Of a stretch of 10,412 nucleotides of DNA, positions 1-6,826 are shown piece after piece. Positions within the stretch are counted from its first letter, which is position 1; each line of letters opens with the position of its first letter. This DNA is from JANPGR01 sp031424015 (GTDB lineage: Bacteria; Patescibacteriota; Minisyncoccia; Phycocordibacterales; UBA1006). Position numbers and translations under genes: made by a program. Below the pieces are notes generated by a model. The model ran no database searches, had not been told where the DNA came from, and saw nothing but the letters and a program-made list of their open reading frames with translations. The stretch covers positions 1 through 10,412 of the forward strand of contig JANPGR010000038.1 in the NCBI GenBank assembly GCA_031424015.1. Reading direction: 5' to 3'.

Positions 1-211
1 TTTGATACTATTTGTTAAATTTTTTTTCGCCTGTTTTTTTTTTTTTTAATAATATTGCTGTGTTCATATAAAATAATTTTTTTTTTGGGTTTTGGTGGTG
101 TGTGGGCGGTTTTTGGGGGACCAAAACCCGGCCCAAAATCTGCAAACCAAAATCCGCCAACCCAAGATCTTCTTTGTTAATACTGCCTTTTTGCGTATTC
201 TGCATTTCGGC
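1..211. other. Gene-free stretch with T tracts and a G-rich/C-rich foldback
   Basis: No convincing gene is seen. Three T runs lie at 20-27, 34-47 and 77-86. They are followed by a G-rich half (87-119) and then a C-rich half (120-165). A perfect 10-bp inverted repeat pairs 87-96 (GGGTTTTGGT) with 120-129 (ACCAAAACCC), and 105-116 also pairs with 147-158 with one mismatch. Small minus-strand frames across this stretch read mostly as lysine runs and low-complexity sequence, so they are not called. Confidence 0.5.
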
Positions 212-239
212 TTGAATCCAGATTCCTTTGTGTTACTAT
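212..239 (+). promoter_or_regulatory. Promoter of the 92-codon gene
   Basis: The extended -10 box TGtTACTAT lies at 231-239. A TTGAAT -35-like hexamer at 212-217 is 16 bp upstream of TACTAT. Only 8 nt separate the -10 box from the ATG at 248, so the transcript should start at or within a few bases of the start codon (leaderless). No Shine-Dalgarno sequence is present. Confidence 0.6.
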
Positions 240-247
240 GAATACAT

Positions 248-526
248 ATGTTCGGAAACTTTTTCTCAAACCTCAAAAACAAAGCCTTATCATTAATGCT
301 GGAAAAGCAGCTCAAAAACCTTCCCAAAGAACAACAGGAAGCAATTATGAAAATGGTACAAAACAACCCCAAACTGTTCGAAGAAATCGCAAAAGAAATC
401 GAAGAACAAAAGAAAAAAGGGGTAAATGAAATGTACGCAGGAATGGCCGTGATGAAAAAATACCAATCGCAACTCCAGGCAGCAATGGGAGGGCAAAAAA
501 TTATTCGTCAGACAGAAAAAAGGTAG
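248..526 (+). CDS. Small helical protein of unknown function
   Basis: This frame encodes 92 residues of no family I recognise. It is rich in Lys, Glu, Gln and Met, with predicted amphipathic helices at about 5-25, 26-38, 41-58 and 60-80, including EEIAKEIEEQKKKG. There is no signal peptide, membrane segment, Cys or metal-binding pattern, so it is probably a cytosolic helical protein. The ATG at 248 is preferred because an extended -10 box ends 8 nt upstream, which is the spacing seen at other genes here. The TAG stop (524-526) lies inside the left arm of a strong terminator hairpin, so the gene is its own transcription unit, separate from the Mur ligase. Reality of the gene is supported by the promoter and terminator at its two ends; the function is unknown. 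Confidence 0.75.
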   Translation: MFGNFFSNLKNKALSLMLEKQLKNLPKEQQEAIMKMVQNNPKLFEEIAKEIEEQKKKGVNEMYAGMAVMKKYQSQLQAAMGGQKIIRQTEKR

Positions 527-544
527 TTACACAACTACCTTTTT
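517..544 (+). terminator. Intrinsic terminator overlapping a stop codon
   Basis: A perfect 12-bp stem pairs 517-528 (AAAAAGGTAGTT) with 533-544 around an ACAC tetraloop (529-532). The A run on the left and T run on the right give terminator character in both directions. The TAG stop of the upstream gene at 524-526 is part of the stem. Confidence 0.8.
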
Positions 545-557
545 AGGTGAATAAAAA

Positions 558-568
558 TACAATATAGA
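558..568 (+). promoter_or_regulatory. -10 region of the Mur ligase gene
   Basis: TACAAT at 558-563 lies 10 nt before the ATG at 574; TATAGA at 563-568 is an alternative 5 nt before it. Either would give a nearly leaderless transcript. No good -35 box is seen, because the expected position falls in the terminator just upstream. Confidence 0.5.
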
Positions 569-573
569 TACAT

Positions 574-1995
574 ATGAAGCATATACATTTTATCGGGATT
601 TGCGGTGCAGGAATGGCAGCGATCGCATCAATGATGCAGGATAATGGATATATCGTTACAGGATCTGATGATGGATTTTATGATCCTATAAAAACCTACC
701 TCAGTACTCATGGTTTTGATTTGAAACCTGGGTATTCAGAGACGAATATTCCTGATACGGTTGATACTATCGTTATTGGAAAACATGCAAAACTCGTACC
801 AGAAACAAATACAGAAGTCGCATACGCATACAAACTTCGCGAAGAAAAGGGAGTAGTGATACTGGCAATGTCAGAATTGCTCGGAACGGTGACAGCGGGA
901 CGCACCTCGGTCGTGGTTGCGGGGAGTTTCGGTAAATCGACCTGTACAGCAATGCTGTCTTGGGTGTTGACGCAGGCAAGGCGCGATCCTGGATATTTTA
1001 TCGGAGCCCAAGTACATGGAATGAATGATTCATGCAGGCTCGGCACAGGAATATTTATATTCGAAGGCGACGAATATCCTGCGAGCAATTGGGATAGTCA
1101 TTCAAAATTCGAACACTATCACCCTGACCATCTCCTCGTGACCAGTCTCGAACATGATCATGTGAATTTTTTCCTCACTCACGCAGATTACATCGCACCA
1201 TTTCGTCGCCTCGTAGGTCTGTTGCCCGAGACAGGGACGGCAATGATTTGTGCAGAAAATGAGGCGACAGATATGGTATCAAATCTACTCCCACACACTA
1301 CCACCTCATATGGTGTAGACGCGGGCGATTGGCACGCAAAACATATTTCTTATGGGATGAACACTACCTTTGACCTGTATCACGGCGAGGAATATGTCAC
1401 TACTCTGACTACACAAATGCTGGGCAAACACAATATTCAGAACATTGTCGGGGTTGCTGGTGTGGCGTTGTCACATGGTTGGGTTACGATACCAGAACTC
1501 CAATCAGGTATCGCGAGTTTCGTCGGTGTCCGTCGCAGGCTCGACAGACTGACCGAGAATAGCCAGATTCCTCTGTACGAAGGATTTGGTTCATCCTACG
1601 CAAAAGCAAAAAGCGCCCTCGATGCAATTCGTCTGCATTTTCCAGATTCACAAATTCTGACCATTTTCGAGCCACACACATTTAGTTGGCGCGATCCAAA
1701 GACTGCGTTTTGGTATCACGATGTTTTCGAGGATGCAACGAGCGTTATCGTCACGATTCCTCCAGAATCTCATGGTAAATCGTCTACGGGGCAAATGTCT
1801 CCTAAAGATATCACGGAATCTATCCAAACAAACCATGAATACGTGCAGGTCATCAACGACGTCGAAACGATTTATGGAAAAGTCGCCGATTTCGTAACAA
1901 CACACCCAAAGCCCGTTATCCTCCTCCTTTCGAGTGGAGAATTGCTCCAATTGCCAAAATTATTACCAGATTTTTTGAGTACTATTGCTCTGTAG
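574..1995 (+). CDS. mpl: Mpl/MurC-type Mur ligase with altered motifs
   Basis: The 473-residue product is a three-domain ATP-dependent Mur ligase, close to the usual Mpl length of about 457. Mpl joins a murein tripeptide to UDP-MurNAc in the cytosol during peptidoglycan recycling. The N-terminal Rossmann motif is GICGAGMAAIA (8-18). EGDEY (164-168), followed by SKFEHYHPDHLL and LEHDH (192-196), resembles Mpl more than MurC. GKHNIQN (284-290), RRRLDRL (320-326) and EPHTFSWRD (366-374) are also family-like. Two motifs deviate: the P-loop reads AGSFGKST (116-123) where AGTHGKTT is typical, and the C-domain DDFAHHP-type motif reads YEGFGSSYAK (335-344). A changed substrate or a specialised paralogue is therefore possible. 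The start at 574 fits the -10 box just upstream. A Nudix gene begins 7 nt after the stop. Confidence 0.85.
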   Translation: MKHIHFIGICGAGMAAIASMMQDNGYIVTGSDDGFYDPIKTYLSTHGFDLKPGYSETNIPDTVDTIVIGKHAKLVPETNTEVAYAYKLREEKGVVILAMSELLGTVTAGRTSVVVAGSFGKSTCTAMLSWVLTQARRDPGYFIGAQVHGMNDSCRLGTGIFIFEGDEYPASNWDSHSKFEHYHPDHLLVTSLEHDHVNFFLTHADYIAPFRRLVGLLPETGTAMICAENEATDMVSNLLPHTTTSYGVDAGDWHAKHISYGMNTTFDLYHGEEYVTTLTTQMLGKHNIQNIVGVAGVALSHGWVTIPELQSGIASFVGVRRRLDRLTENSQIPLYEGFGSSYAKAKSALDAIRLHFPDSQILTIFEPHTFSWRDPKTAFWYHDVFEDATSVIVTIPPESHGKSSTGQMSPKDITESIQTNHEYVQVINDVETIYGKVADFVTTHPKPVILLLSSGELLQLPKLLPDFLSTIAL

Positions 1996-2002
1996 TCACT
2001 GT

Positions 2003-2512
2003 ATGATTTCTAATTCATATTCTTTTGTAAATTCACGAGGAGAGAAAAGAGAGTGCATTTTTGAATTTTATGAGACTGATGATTTTTCAGAATTACCTTA
2101 CGAATCTTGTAGACAAGTGAGAGCAATAGCTTTGGATCTCGAGAGTAAAAAATGTTTTATTGTGCATGGTGGTGACGGACATTGGGGGCACCCAGGCGGA
2201 ACAGTTGAGCAGGGCGAGACTTTTGAAGAGTGTTTGGCTCGGGAATTAATCGAAGAGACAAATACTCGATTGATACGATGTTTACCTATTGGATATCAGG
2301 CCGTTGTTGCGGTAAATTATGAAAAACCCACCGATTATCAATTGCGTTATGTTGCTGTTGTAAAAAAGATCGGAGAATTCACCCTTGACCCAGCATGCGA
2401 AACTGCTGTATGTAAAGAGATAGAGTTCGCAGAAATTCCAAAATATATAAAATGGGGAAGTATTGGAGATCGGATATACGAAATAGCTAAACAGATTTAT
2501 AGAGATTACTAG
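2003..2512 (+). CDS. Nudix hydrolase
   Basis: The 169-residue product has a clear Nudix box at 66-88. HPGGTVEQGE gives the Gx5E part, and seven residues later comes RELIEET (80-86), which supplies the metal-binding glutamates. The usual glycine of the REUXEEXGU consensus is Asn87. Nudix enzymes hydrolyse nucleoside diphosphates linked to another group; the substrate (damaged nucleotides, nucleotide sugars, caps) cannot be read from the sequence. The ATG at 2003 lies 7 nt after the stop of the Mur ligase, and a TTG at 1985 in the same frame would overlap it. No Shine-Dalgarno sequence is visible. TACTAT at 1980-1985 could be a weak internal -10 box, so co-transcription with the ligase or an own promoter are both open. 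A weak hairpin with a T run (2507-2527) follows the stop. Confidence 0.85.
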   Translation: MISNSYSFVNSRGEKRECIFEFYETDDFSELPYESCRQVRAIALDLESKKCFIVHGGDGHWGHPGGTVEQGETFEECLARELIEETNTRLIRCLPIGYQAVVAVNYEKPTDYQLRYVAVVKKIGEFTLDPACETAVCKEIEFAEIPKYIKWGSIGDRIYEIAKQIYRDY

Positions 2513-2562
2513 TAGTACAGATTTTTTCTGTGGATAGCGAGTTAGTGAGTTAGTGGTAAACA

Positions 2563-2571
2563 TGCTAGAAT
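2563..2571 (+). promoter_or_regulatory. Extended -10 box of the delta-60 repeat gene
   Basis: TGcTAGAAT lies 28 nt before the ATG at 2600, or 16 nt before a GTG at 2588. If the ATG is used, this gene has a leader of about 22 nt, longer than the near-zero leaders elsewhere. No clear -35 box is seen. Confidence 0.45.
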
Positions 2572-2599
2572 AATTGCTACTACAGTAGTGGACTTTTAT

Positions 2600-5500
2600 A
2601 TGCATAAACTCCTATCAATTGCAACGAGAAATAAAGCACTATTCACGATAGTAGTCGTGATATTTTTTTGTATGAGTACATTTACAGTGTTTGCTTCGCC
2701 TGGGGATCGCGATGCTGCATTCGACGCGGGAACTGGCGCAAACGGAGTAGTGAGGTCATTTGTGTTGATGCCTGATTCTAGTATATTTATTGGTGGTGAA
2801 TTTACTACCTATAAAGGGTCGTCAATGAAATATATTGGAAAAATTAACAACATAGGTACAATCGATGGGGGTTTTTCATCGGGAACAGGGCCTAACGCTA
2901 TGGTGCTCAGTTCAAAACTATTGTCGACAGGGAACATTTTACTTGGTGGTGAATTTACCAGCTATAATGGTACTGCATCAAGTGGTGTGGTTTTGATACA
3001 GCCAAACGGTACCAGGGATGCATCGTTTTCTGTTGGCGCTGGGGCCGTGGGGGCAGGTGCGGGGAATAACCGTGTATATTCGATCATAGAACAATCTGAT
3101 GGTAAAATCGTTATCGCTGGATTCTTTACCAGTTACAACGGCGTATCACGCAACAGAATTGCACGATTAAACGCCGATGGTACACTGGATACTAGTTTTA
3201 CTCCTGGATTAGGTGCAAACAATAATGTGTACACAGCAATACTACAATCTGACGGTAAAATCATTATTGGTGGAGACTTTACTAGCTACAACGGTGTATC
3301 ACGCAACAGAATAGCACGCATCAATACAGACGGTACACTGGATACTAGTTTTAATCCAGGAGCAGGCGCTGATAATACTGTATTCACAACAGCTATACAA
3401 TCTGACGGTAAAATCATTATTGGCGGTAACTTTATCAATTATAATAGTACGTCACGCAACAGAATAGCACGCCTCAATACCGATGGAACACTGGATATTA
3501 GCTATACAATAGGTAGTGGATTTAATAATACTGCCAGATCGTTTACCTTATTACCAAATGACAAACTCATAGTAGGTGGATTCTTTACCAGTTACAACGG
3601 CGTATCACGCAACAGAATAGCACGCCTCAATACCGATGGAACACTGGATACTAGTTTTAATCCAGGACTCGGAGCAAACAACAACGTGTATTCTACAGCA
3701 ACACCAGGGGATGGTAGTATTATGATTGGAGGCATATTTACCAGCTATAATGGCGTATCGAGTAACAGTATAGTGCGCCTAGATAGCTCAGCGCTAGATC
3801 AGACGCCGCCAACTGCTACATTTACTACTGCATCATTTTTCTCACAAACAACAAATAGAGTAATACAGTTTAGTATCGCAGACAACGGAACTAATCCGAG
3901 TGGTATCAGCACACTACCTACTGTAACCTCGAGTATAGATGGAGTAATCACCCCAGTGTGTACACCTGGTTTACCCTTAGCTAGCTCTACATCAGCAGTT
4001 TGTCAGATCACCATAGTAGGTGAAGGAGTGCATAGTATCACGCTATCGGTATCTGATGCAAACGGTAATATAACAACATTGAGTAGTACTGTTGAATCAA
4101 AAGTTTATGCCATAGACACGACGTTGCCTATAATCCCTGACATTGTTGTTGACCCTACAGTTAGTGGTAATTTGAATACTCCAGACTTGATAGTGTGCCC
4201 CACAGACAATGTTGGTATTGCTTCAGTTAGTTATATAGTTTCTATAGGTGGTGTACCTGGACCTTCGACAGCTATGACGGCGTGTACTACTACTGCTATA
4301 GTAGCCGACTATACCAAAATCAATTCAGTGCAAGTAACAGTAACAGATTTAGCAGGTAACTCCAGTGTAGCAACTACAAGGTTTTACCCTTATGTTACAT
4401 TTCAAATTGCAGATGATATCACACGGTCAGCTAGCCCTGTAACCTTTGATCAAATTAGCGCAAACAACGTAAACACGATAGTTATAACTGGCCCAAATGG
4501 TATCAGTGCTGCCAGTGCAACATTTACACCAGACACTACTGGGTTACCAGTTTCAACAACGCTCAGCTGTGATCAGACACTGCCTTTTTCCACTCCAACT
4601 GCTTCAAACCAAACTATAGGATCCGATTCAGTTTGGCAAATACTTTGTTCGATCCCAAACATAACACAATCAGGTACTCTGACAGTGTCAACAGTCTCTG
4701 GTGCTATGACTGGGTTGACAGCATCACATTATTTTATTGTCGAAGACATCGCACCTGTAGTTTTGATTGCTCAACCTACAGTTCAGTCGGCAAGTACTAT
4801 TACAGACAGCTCTATACATATTGTCGATGACAGTGGTTTTTCGAGTATTGACTTTACCGGATCTACTGCCATACATAACTATACTCTTGCGTCTTGTTAT
4901 AGCACTGTCGGTCATAACCCTATAACGTTACCGACATCTATTACTGACATAACTTGTAATGGCACAACTATTTCTAGTTCAGGAACATTACAAGTAAACA
5001 CAACTGATCGTGCAGGTAACACAGCTACTGACAGTGCATCGTTTGTAGTGGATTCAATTGCACCATCTGTGACTGTGATCACGAATGCAAACCCAGTAAA
5101 CATTACACCTACAACGATCAGTTTTAGCGTTTCAGATGTAGGTTCTGGTATACAGCAAATCAGCAATATTTCTGCAATCGATTCAATCGACAGCCCATCT
5201 GTCGTGTGTCCCGGTGTTACTTTTCCAGTATTGTCAGCAATCAGTATAAACTGCAACATCACAGTGACTACAGCTGGAGTGCATACAATTATATTTTCTG
5301 TGACTGATGTTGTAGGTAATGTGAGTAATTCTCAGTTACTCACAAAAGAAATAGACACAACGCCAGCAACGATTTCATCTCCGACATTGTATAGTAATAA
5401 TATTGTGCCTAGTATTGCGCTGAATTCTAATACAATGACAATACAATTTACATCAAACCAGTTACTGGCATCGCCAAACGTAGTACTAGCCGGTAGTACA

Positions 5501-6079
5501 GTGACTTGTGCTACTGTGTCTGTGGCAAATCCTTATGTGTATACCTGCACAACGCCAGCTTCTCTGTTTCTCGTTGGAACATTATTTTCCTCGAGTAGTA
5601 ATGTACTGGCAAGCGTGAGTGACCCAGCTGGAAATATAACAAACTTTACCAACGCTATTTCTGGTACAGTTACGATTGTAACAGATCAGCAAACCACGAC
5701 CGTGAGTACGCCAACTACAGTAGTTTCACCGAACACAAGTACTGGCTATTATTCACGTGCAGGTGTAGCAAAAAACCAAGAGAAAAATAAAAATTGTGCC
5801 AAGTTGATTTCTATAGTAAAAGGCGTACGCTTTGGAGCAAAAAACAACATACGAGAAGTGCGTACAGTTGAGTGGTTTTTGAATACATACGAAGGTGAAG
5901 CATTGGCAGTAGATGGCGTATATTCAGAGCGAGACAGAGACGCGGTGATACGTTGGCAAGAGAGAAATACAGAAAGTATACTAAAACCTTGGGGGCAAAC
6001 AAAGGGAACTGGCTATGTATATAAAACGAGCTTGAAACAGATGAATCAAACACAAAGACAAGCATGTACGACACAGTAA
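2600..6079 (+). CDS. Secreted delta-60-repeat and Ig-like protein with peptidoglycan-binding-like end
   Basis: The 1159-residue product begins with a Sec signal peptide (basic TRNK, hydrophobic core 13-32, likely cut VFA/SPGD after Ala32). Residues 36-395 hold seven delta-60 repeats, period about 51, each with a GGxFTSYNG-like core followed by an R-IARLNTDGTLDTSF-type segment. Residues 396-1027 look like about six bacterial Ig-like modules with recurring VTDLAGN/VSDANGN turns and two Cys each. A Thr/Ser/Pro linker (1028-1055) leads to residues 1066-1159, where VEWFLN, LAVDGVYSERDRDAVIRWQ match the peptidoglycan_binding_1 pattern. It is probably exported and wall-attached, as an adhesin or surface-layer-type protein; no enzyme motif or C-terminal membrane anchor is seen. 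ATG at 2600 is preferred over GTG at 2588, which adds only four residues. Confidence 0.85.
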   Translation: MHKLLSIATRNKALFTIVVVIFFCMSTFTVFASPGDRDAAFDAGTGANGVVRSFVLMPDSSIFIGGEFTTYKGSSMKYIGKINNIGTIDGGFSSGTGPNAMVLSSKLLSTGNILLGGEFTSYNGTASSGVVLIQPNGTRDASFSVGAGAVGAGAGNNRVYSIIEQSDGKIVIAGFFTSYNGVSRNRIARLNADGTLDTSFTPGLGANNNVYTAILQSDGKIIIGGDFTSYNGVSRNRIARINTDGTLDTSFNPGAGADNTVFTTAIQSDGKIIIGGNFINYNSTSRNRIARLNTDGTLDISYTIGSGFNNTARSFTLLPNDKLIVGGFFTSYNGVSRNRIARLNTDGTLDTSFNPGLGANNNVYSTATPGDGSIMIGGIFTSYNGVSSNSIVRLDSSALDQTPPTATFTTASFFSQTTNRVIQFSIADNGTNPSGISTLPTVTSSIDGVITPVCTPGLPLASSTSAVCQITIVGEGVHSITLSVSDANGNITTLSSTVESKVYAIDTTLPIIPDIVVDPTVSGNLNTPDLIVCPTDNVGIASVSYIVSIGGVPGPSTAMTACTTTAIVADYTKINSVQVTVTDLAGNSSVATTRFYPYVTFQIADDITRSASPVTFDQISANNVNTIVITGPNGISAASATFTPDTTGLPVSTTLSCDQTLPFSTPTASNQTIGSDSVWQILCSIPNITQSGTLTVSTVSGAMTGLTASHYFIVEDIAPVVLIAQPTVQSASTITDSSIHIVDDSGFSSIDFTGSTAIHNYTLASCYSTVGHNPITLPTSITDITCNGTTISSSGTLQVNTTDRAGNTATDSASFVVDSIAPSVTVITNANPVNITPTTISFSVSDVGSGIQQISNISAIDSIDSPSVVCPGVTFPVLSAISINCNITVTTAGVHTIIFSVTDVVGNVSNSQLLTKEIDTTPATISSPTLYSNNIVPSIALNSNTMTIQFTSNQLLASPNVVLAGSTVTCATVSVANPYVYTCTTPASLFLVGTLFSSSSNVLASVSDPAGNITNFTNAISGTVTIVTDQQTTTVSTPTTVVSPNTSTGYYSRAGVAKNQEKNKNCAKLISIVKGVRFGAKNNIREVRTVEWFLNTYEGEALAVDGVYSERDRDAVIRWQERNTESILKPWGQTKGTGYVYKTSLKQMNQTQRQACTTQ
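2780..3785 (+). repeat. Seven tandem delta-60 coding repeats
   Basis: Seven units of about 153 bp lie inside the secreted-protein gene. Their GGxFTSYNG-like cores read GGEFTTYKG, GGEFTSYNG, AGFFTSYNG, GGDFTSYNG, GGNFINYNS, GGFFTSYNG and GGIFTSYNG. Units 3 and 6 share an identical 41-bp stretch (3119-3159 and 3578-3618), exactly 459 bp (three units) apart. Confidence 0.8.
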
Positions 6080-6110
6080 ACAGAGAGACTGATGCATTTT
6101 TTGTAATGTA

Positions 6111-6119
6111 TGCTAAATT
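6111..6119 (+). promoter_or_regulatory. Extended -10 box before the ychF-like remnant
   Basis: TGcTAAATT lies 8 nt before the ATG at 6128, the same geometry as at the intact leaderless genes in this window. It may be the original promoter that came with the remnant. Confidence 0.4.
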
Positions 6120-6127
6120 AGTGATAT

Positions 6128-6229
6128 ATGTTATCCATCAAAATGGTAAGACTATTTAATGTAGGAATATCAACATTGTTTAAAGCTCTGACAGCGAAAT
6201 CTGTCTCAGTAGAAAATGTGATACTATAG
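6128..6229 (+). pseudogene. ychF: N-terminal remnant of a YchF-like GTPase gene
   Basis: The frame encodes 33 residues and then TAG. It aligns without gaps to the N-terminus expected of YchF/Obg-family P-loop NTPases: MLSI, then V-L-NVG-STLFKALTAKSVSVEN, where the family has IGIVGLPNVGKSTLFNALT followed by an ENYPF-like stretch. The P-loop is destroyed: the stretch that should read GLPNVGKS reads RLFNVGIS, with the catalytic Lys replaced by Ile. Similarity stops at about 6217, where the promoter of the next gene begins. I infer a decayed 5' fragment of ychF, probably a duplication or a rearrangement scar; an intact copy should exist elsewhere. A functional micropeptide is less likely. The comparison is from memory of the family, not from an alignment. 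Confidence 0.6.
6219..6227 (+). promoter_or_regulatory. Extended -10 box of the membrane-protein gene
   Basis: TGaTACTAT ends 10 nt before the ATG at 6238, predicting a leader of about 3-5 nt. The box overlaps the last codons and the TAG stop of the ychF-like remnant. Confidence 0.55.
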
Positions 6230-6237
6230 ACAGATAT

Positions 6238-6801
6238 ATGCAACCAATTGAATTTTTTGTTTTTACAAAACCTGTTATTACTATTATCCATGTATTATCA
6301 GCAATAGTAGGTATGGGCAGTGCCCTTGCTTCGGATTTTTTATTCAATCTCTATGCTCGCGATAAGTCATTGAACAAGACAGAAATACGAACCCTGCAAT
6401 TTTTATCTGATATTGTCTGGATTGGAGTTGTAGTAATTATTCTCTCAGGAGTTGGTCTGTATTTTTCTGATCCACAAAAATACATTCACTCATCAAAATT
6501 TATTTCTAAAATGGGCGTGATGTGTGTATTACTCTTGAATGGAATTATGCTGTCAAAATTTATCTCGCCTCATTTGTCAGAAAGAGGATTGCTAAAAAAT
6601 ATATCAAAAAAAACACTCCGACAGTATGCTTTTATGGGTGGTGGGATTTCTGTGTATTCTTGGGTGGTCGTGTGTAGCCTCGGCGTCCTCGATTCAATCC
6701 CAATTCATCATTTTGATTTTTTTGTGTACTACTTGTCAGTGCTCGGTTTCGTTATTTTAGGCGCTCTGTTTGTTGAAAATAGGCTATTTCCCAATAAATA
6801 A
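6238..6801 (+). CDS. Five-helix integral membrane protein, unknown function
   Basis: The 187-residue product has five hydrophobic segments at about 12-40, 55-76, 88-108, 130-150 and 160-182, joined by short Lys/Arg-containing loops. There is no cleavable signal peptide. The first helix carries ITIIHVLSAIVGMGSA, with His18 followed by a small-residue patch. That layout is like CopD or DUF2269-type membrane proteins, where a helix-1 His can be a metal or haem ligand; this is a resemblance only, and further His residues sit at 84, 112, 157 and 158. The ATG at 6238 fits an extended -10 box 10 nt upstream and no Shine-Dalgarno sequence. The next gene has its own promoter immediately after this stop, so the two are probably transcribed separately. 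Confidence 0.8.
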   Translation: MQPIEFFVFTKPVITIIHVLSAIVGMGSALASDFLFNLYARDKSLNKTEIRTLQFLSDIVWIGVVVIILSGVGLYFSDPQKYIHSSKFISKMGVMCVLLLNGIMLSKFISPHLSERGLLKNISKKTLRQYAFMGGGISVYSWVVVCSLGVLDSIPIHHFDFFVYYLSVLGFVILGALFVENRLFPNK

Positions 6802-6811
6802 AATTTCTTTA

Positions 6812-6820
6812 TGGTATAAT
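6812..6820 (+). promoter_or_regulatory. Extended -10 box of the GNAT-like-tail gene
   Basis: TGgTATAAT, a perfect extended -10 box, ends 6 nt before the ATG at 6827. Transcription would start on or beside the A of the ATG. This decides the start at 6827 over an in-frame ATG at 6770 that lies upstream of the promoter and inside the previous gene. Confidence 0.7.
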
Positions 6821-6826
6821 ATCCAT

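Noticed and set aside
8..205. 65-codon minus-strand frame
   Set aside because: Its C-terminal part comes from the A tracts (poly-Lys) and the rest from the low-complexity G/C region; no promoter of the local type lies before it and no domain is visible.
3119..3785. CRISPR-like array
   Set aside because: The regular repeats are in-frame delta-60 protein repeats with no constant-length unique spacers.
6770..6826. Upstream start for the 505-residue protein
   Set aside because: It lies upstream of the perfect extended -10 box and inside the membrane-protein gene; a transcript from that promoter would not contain it.
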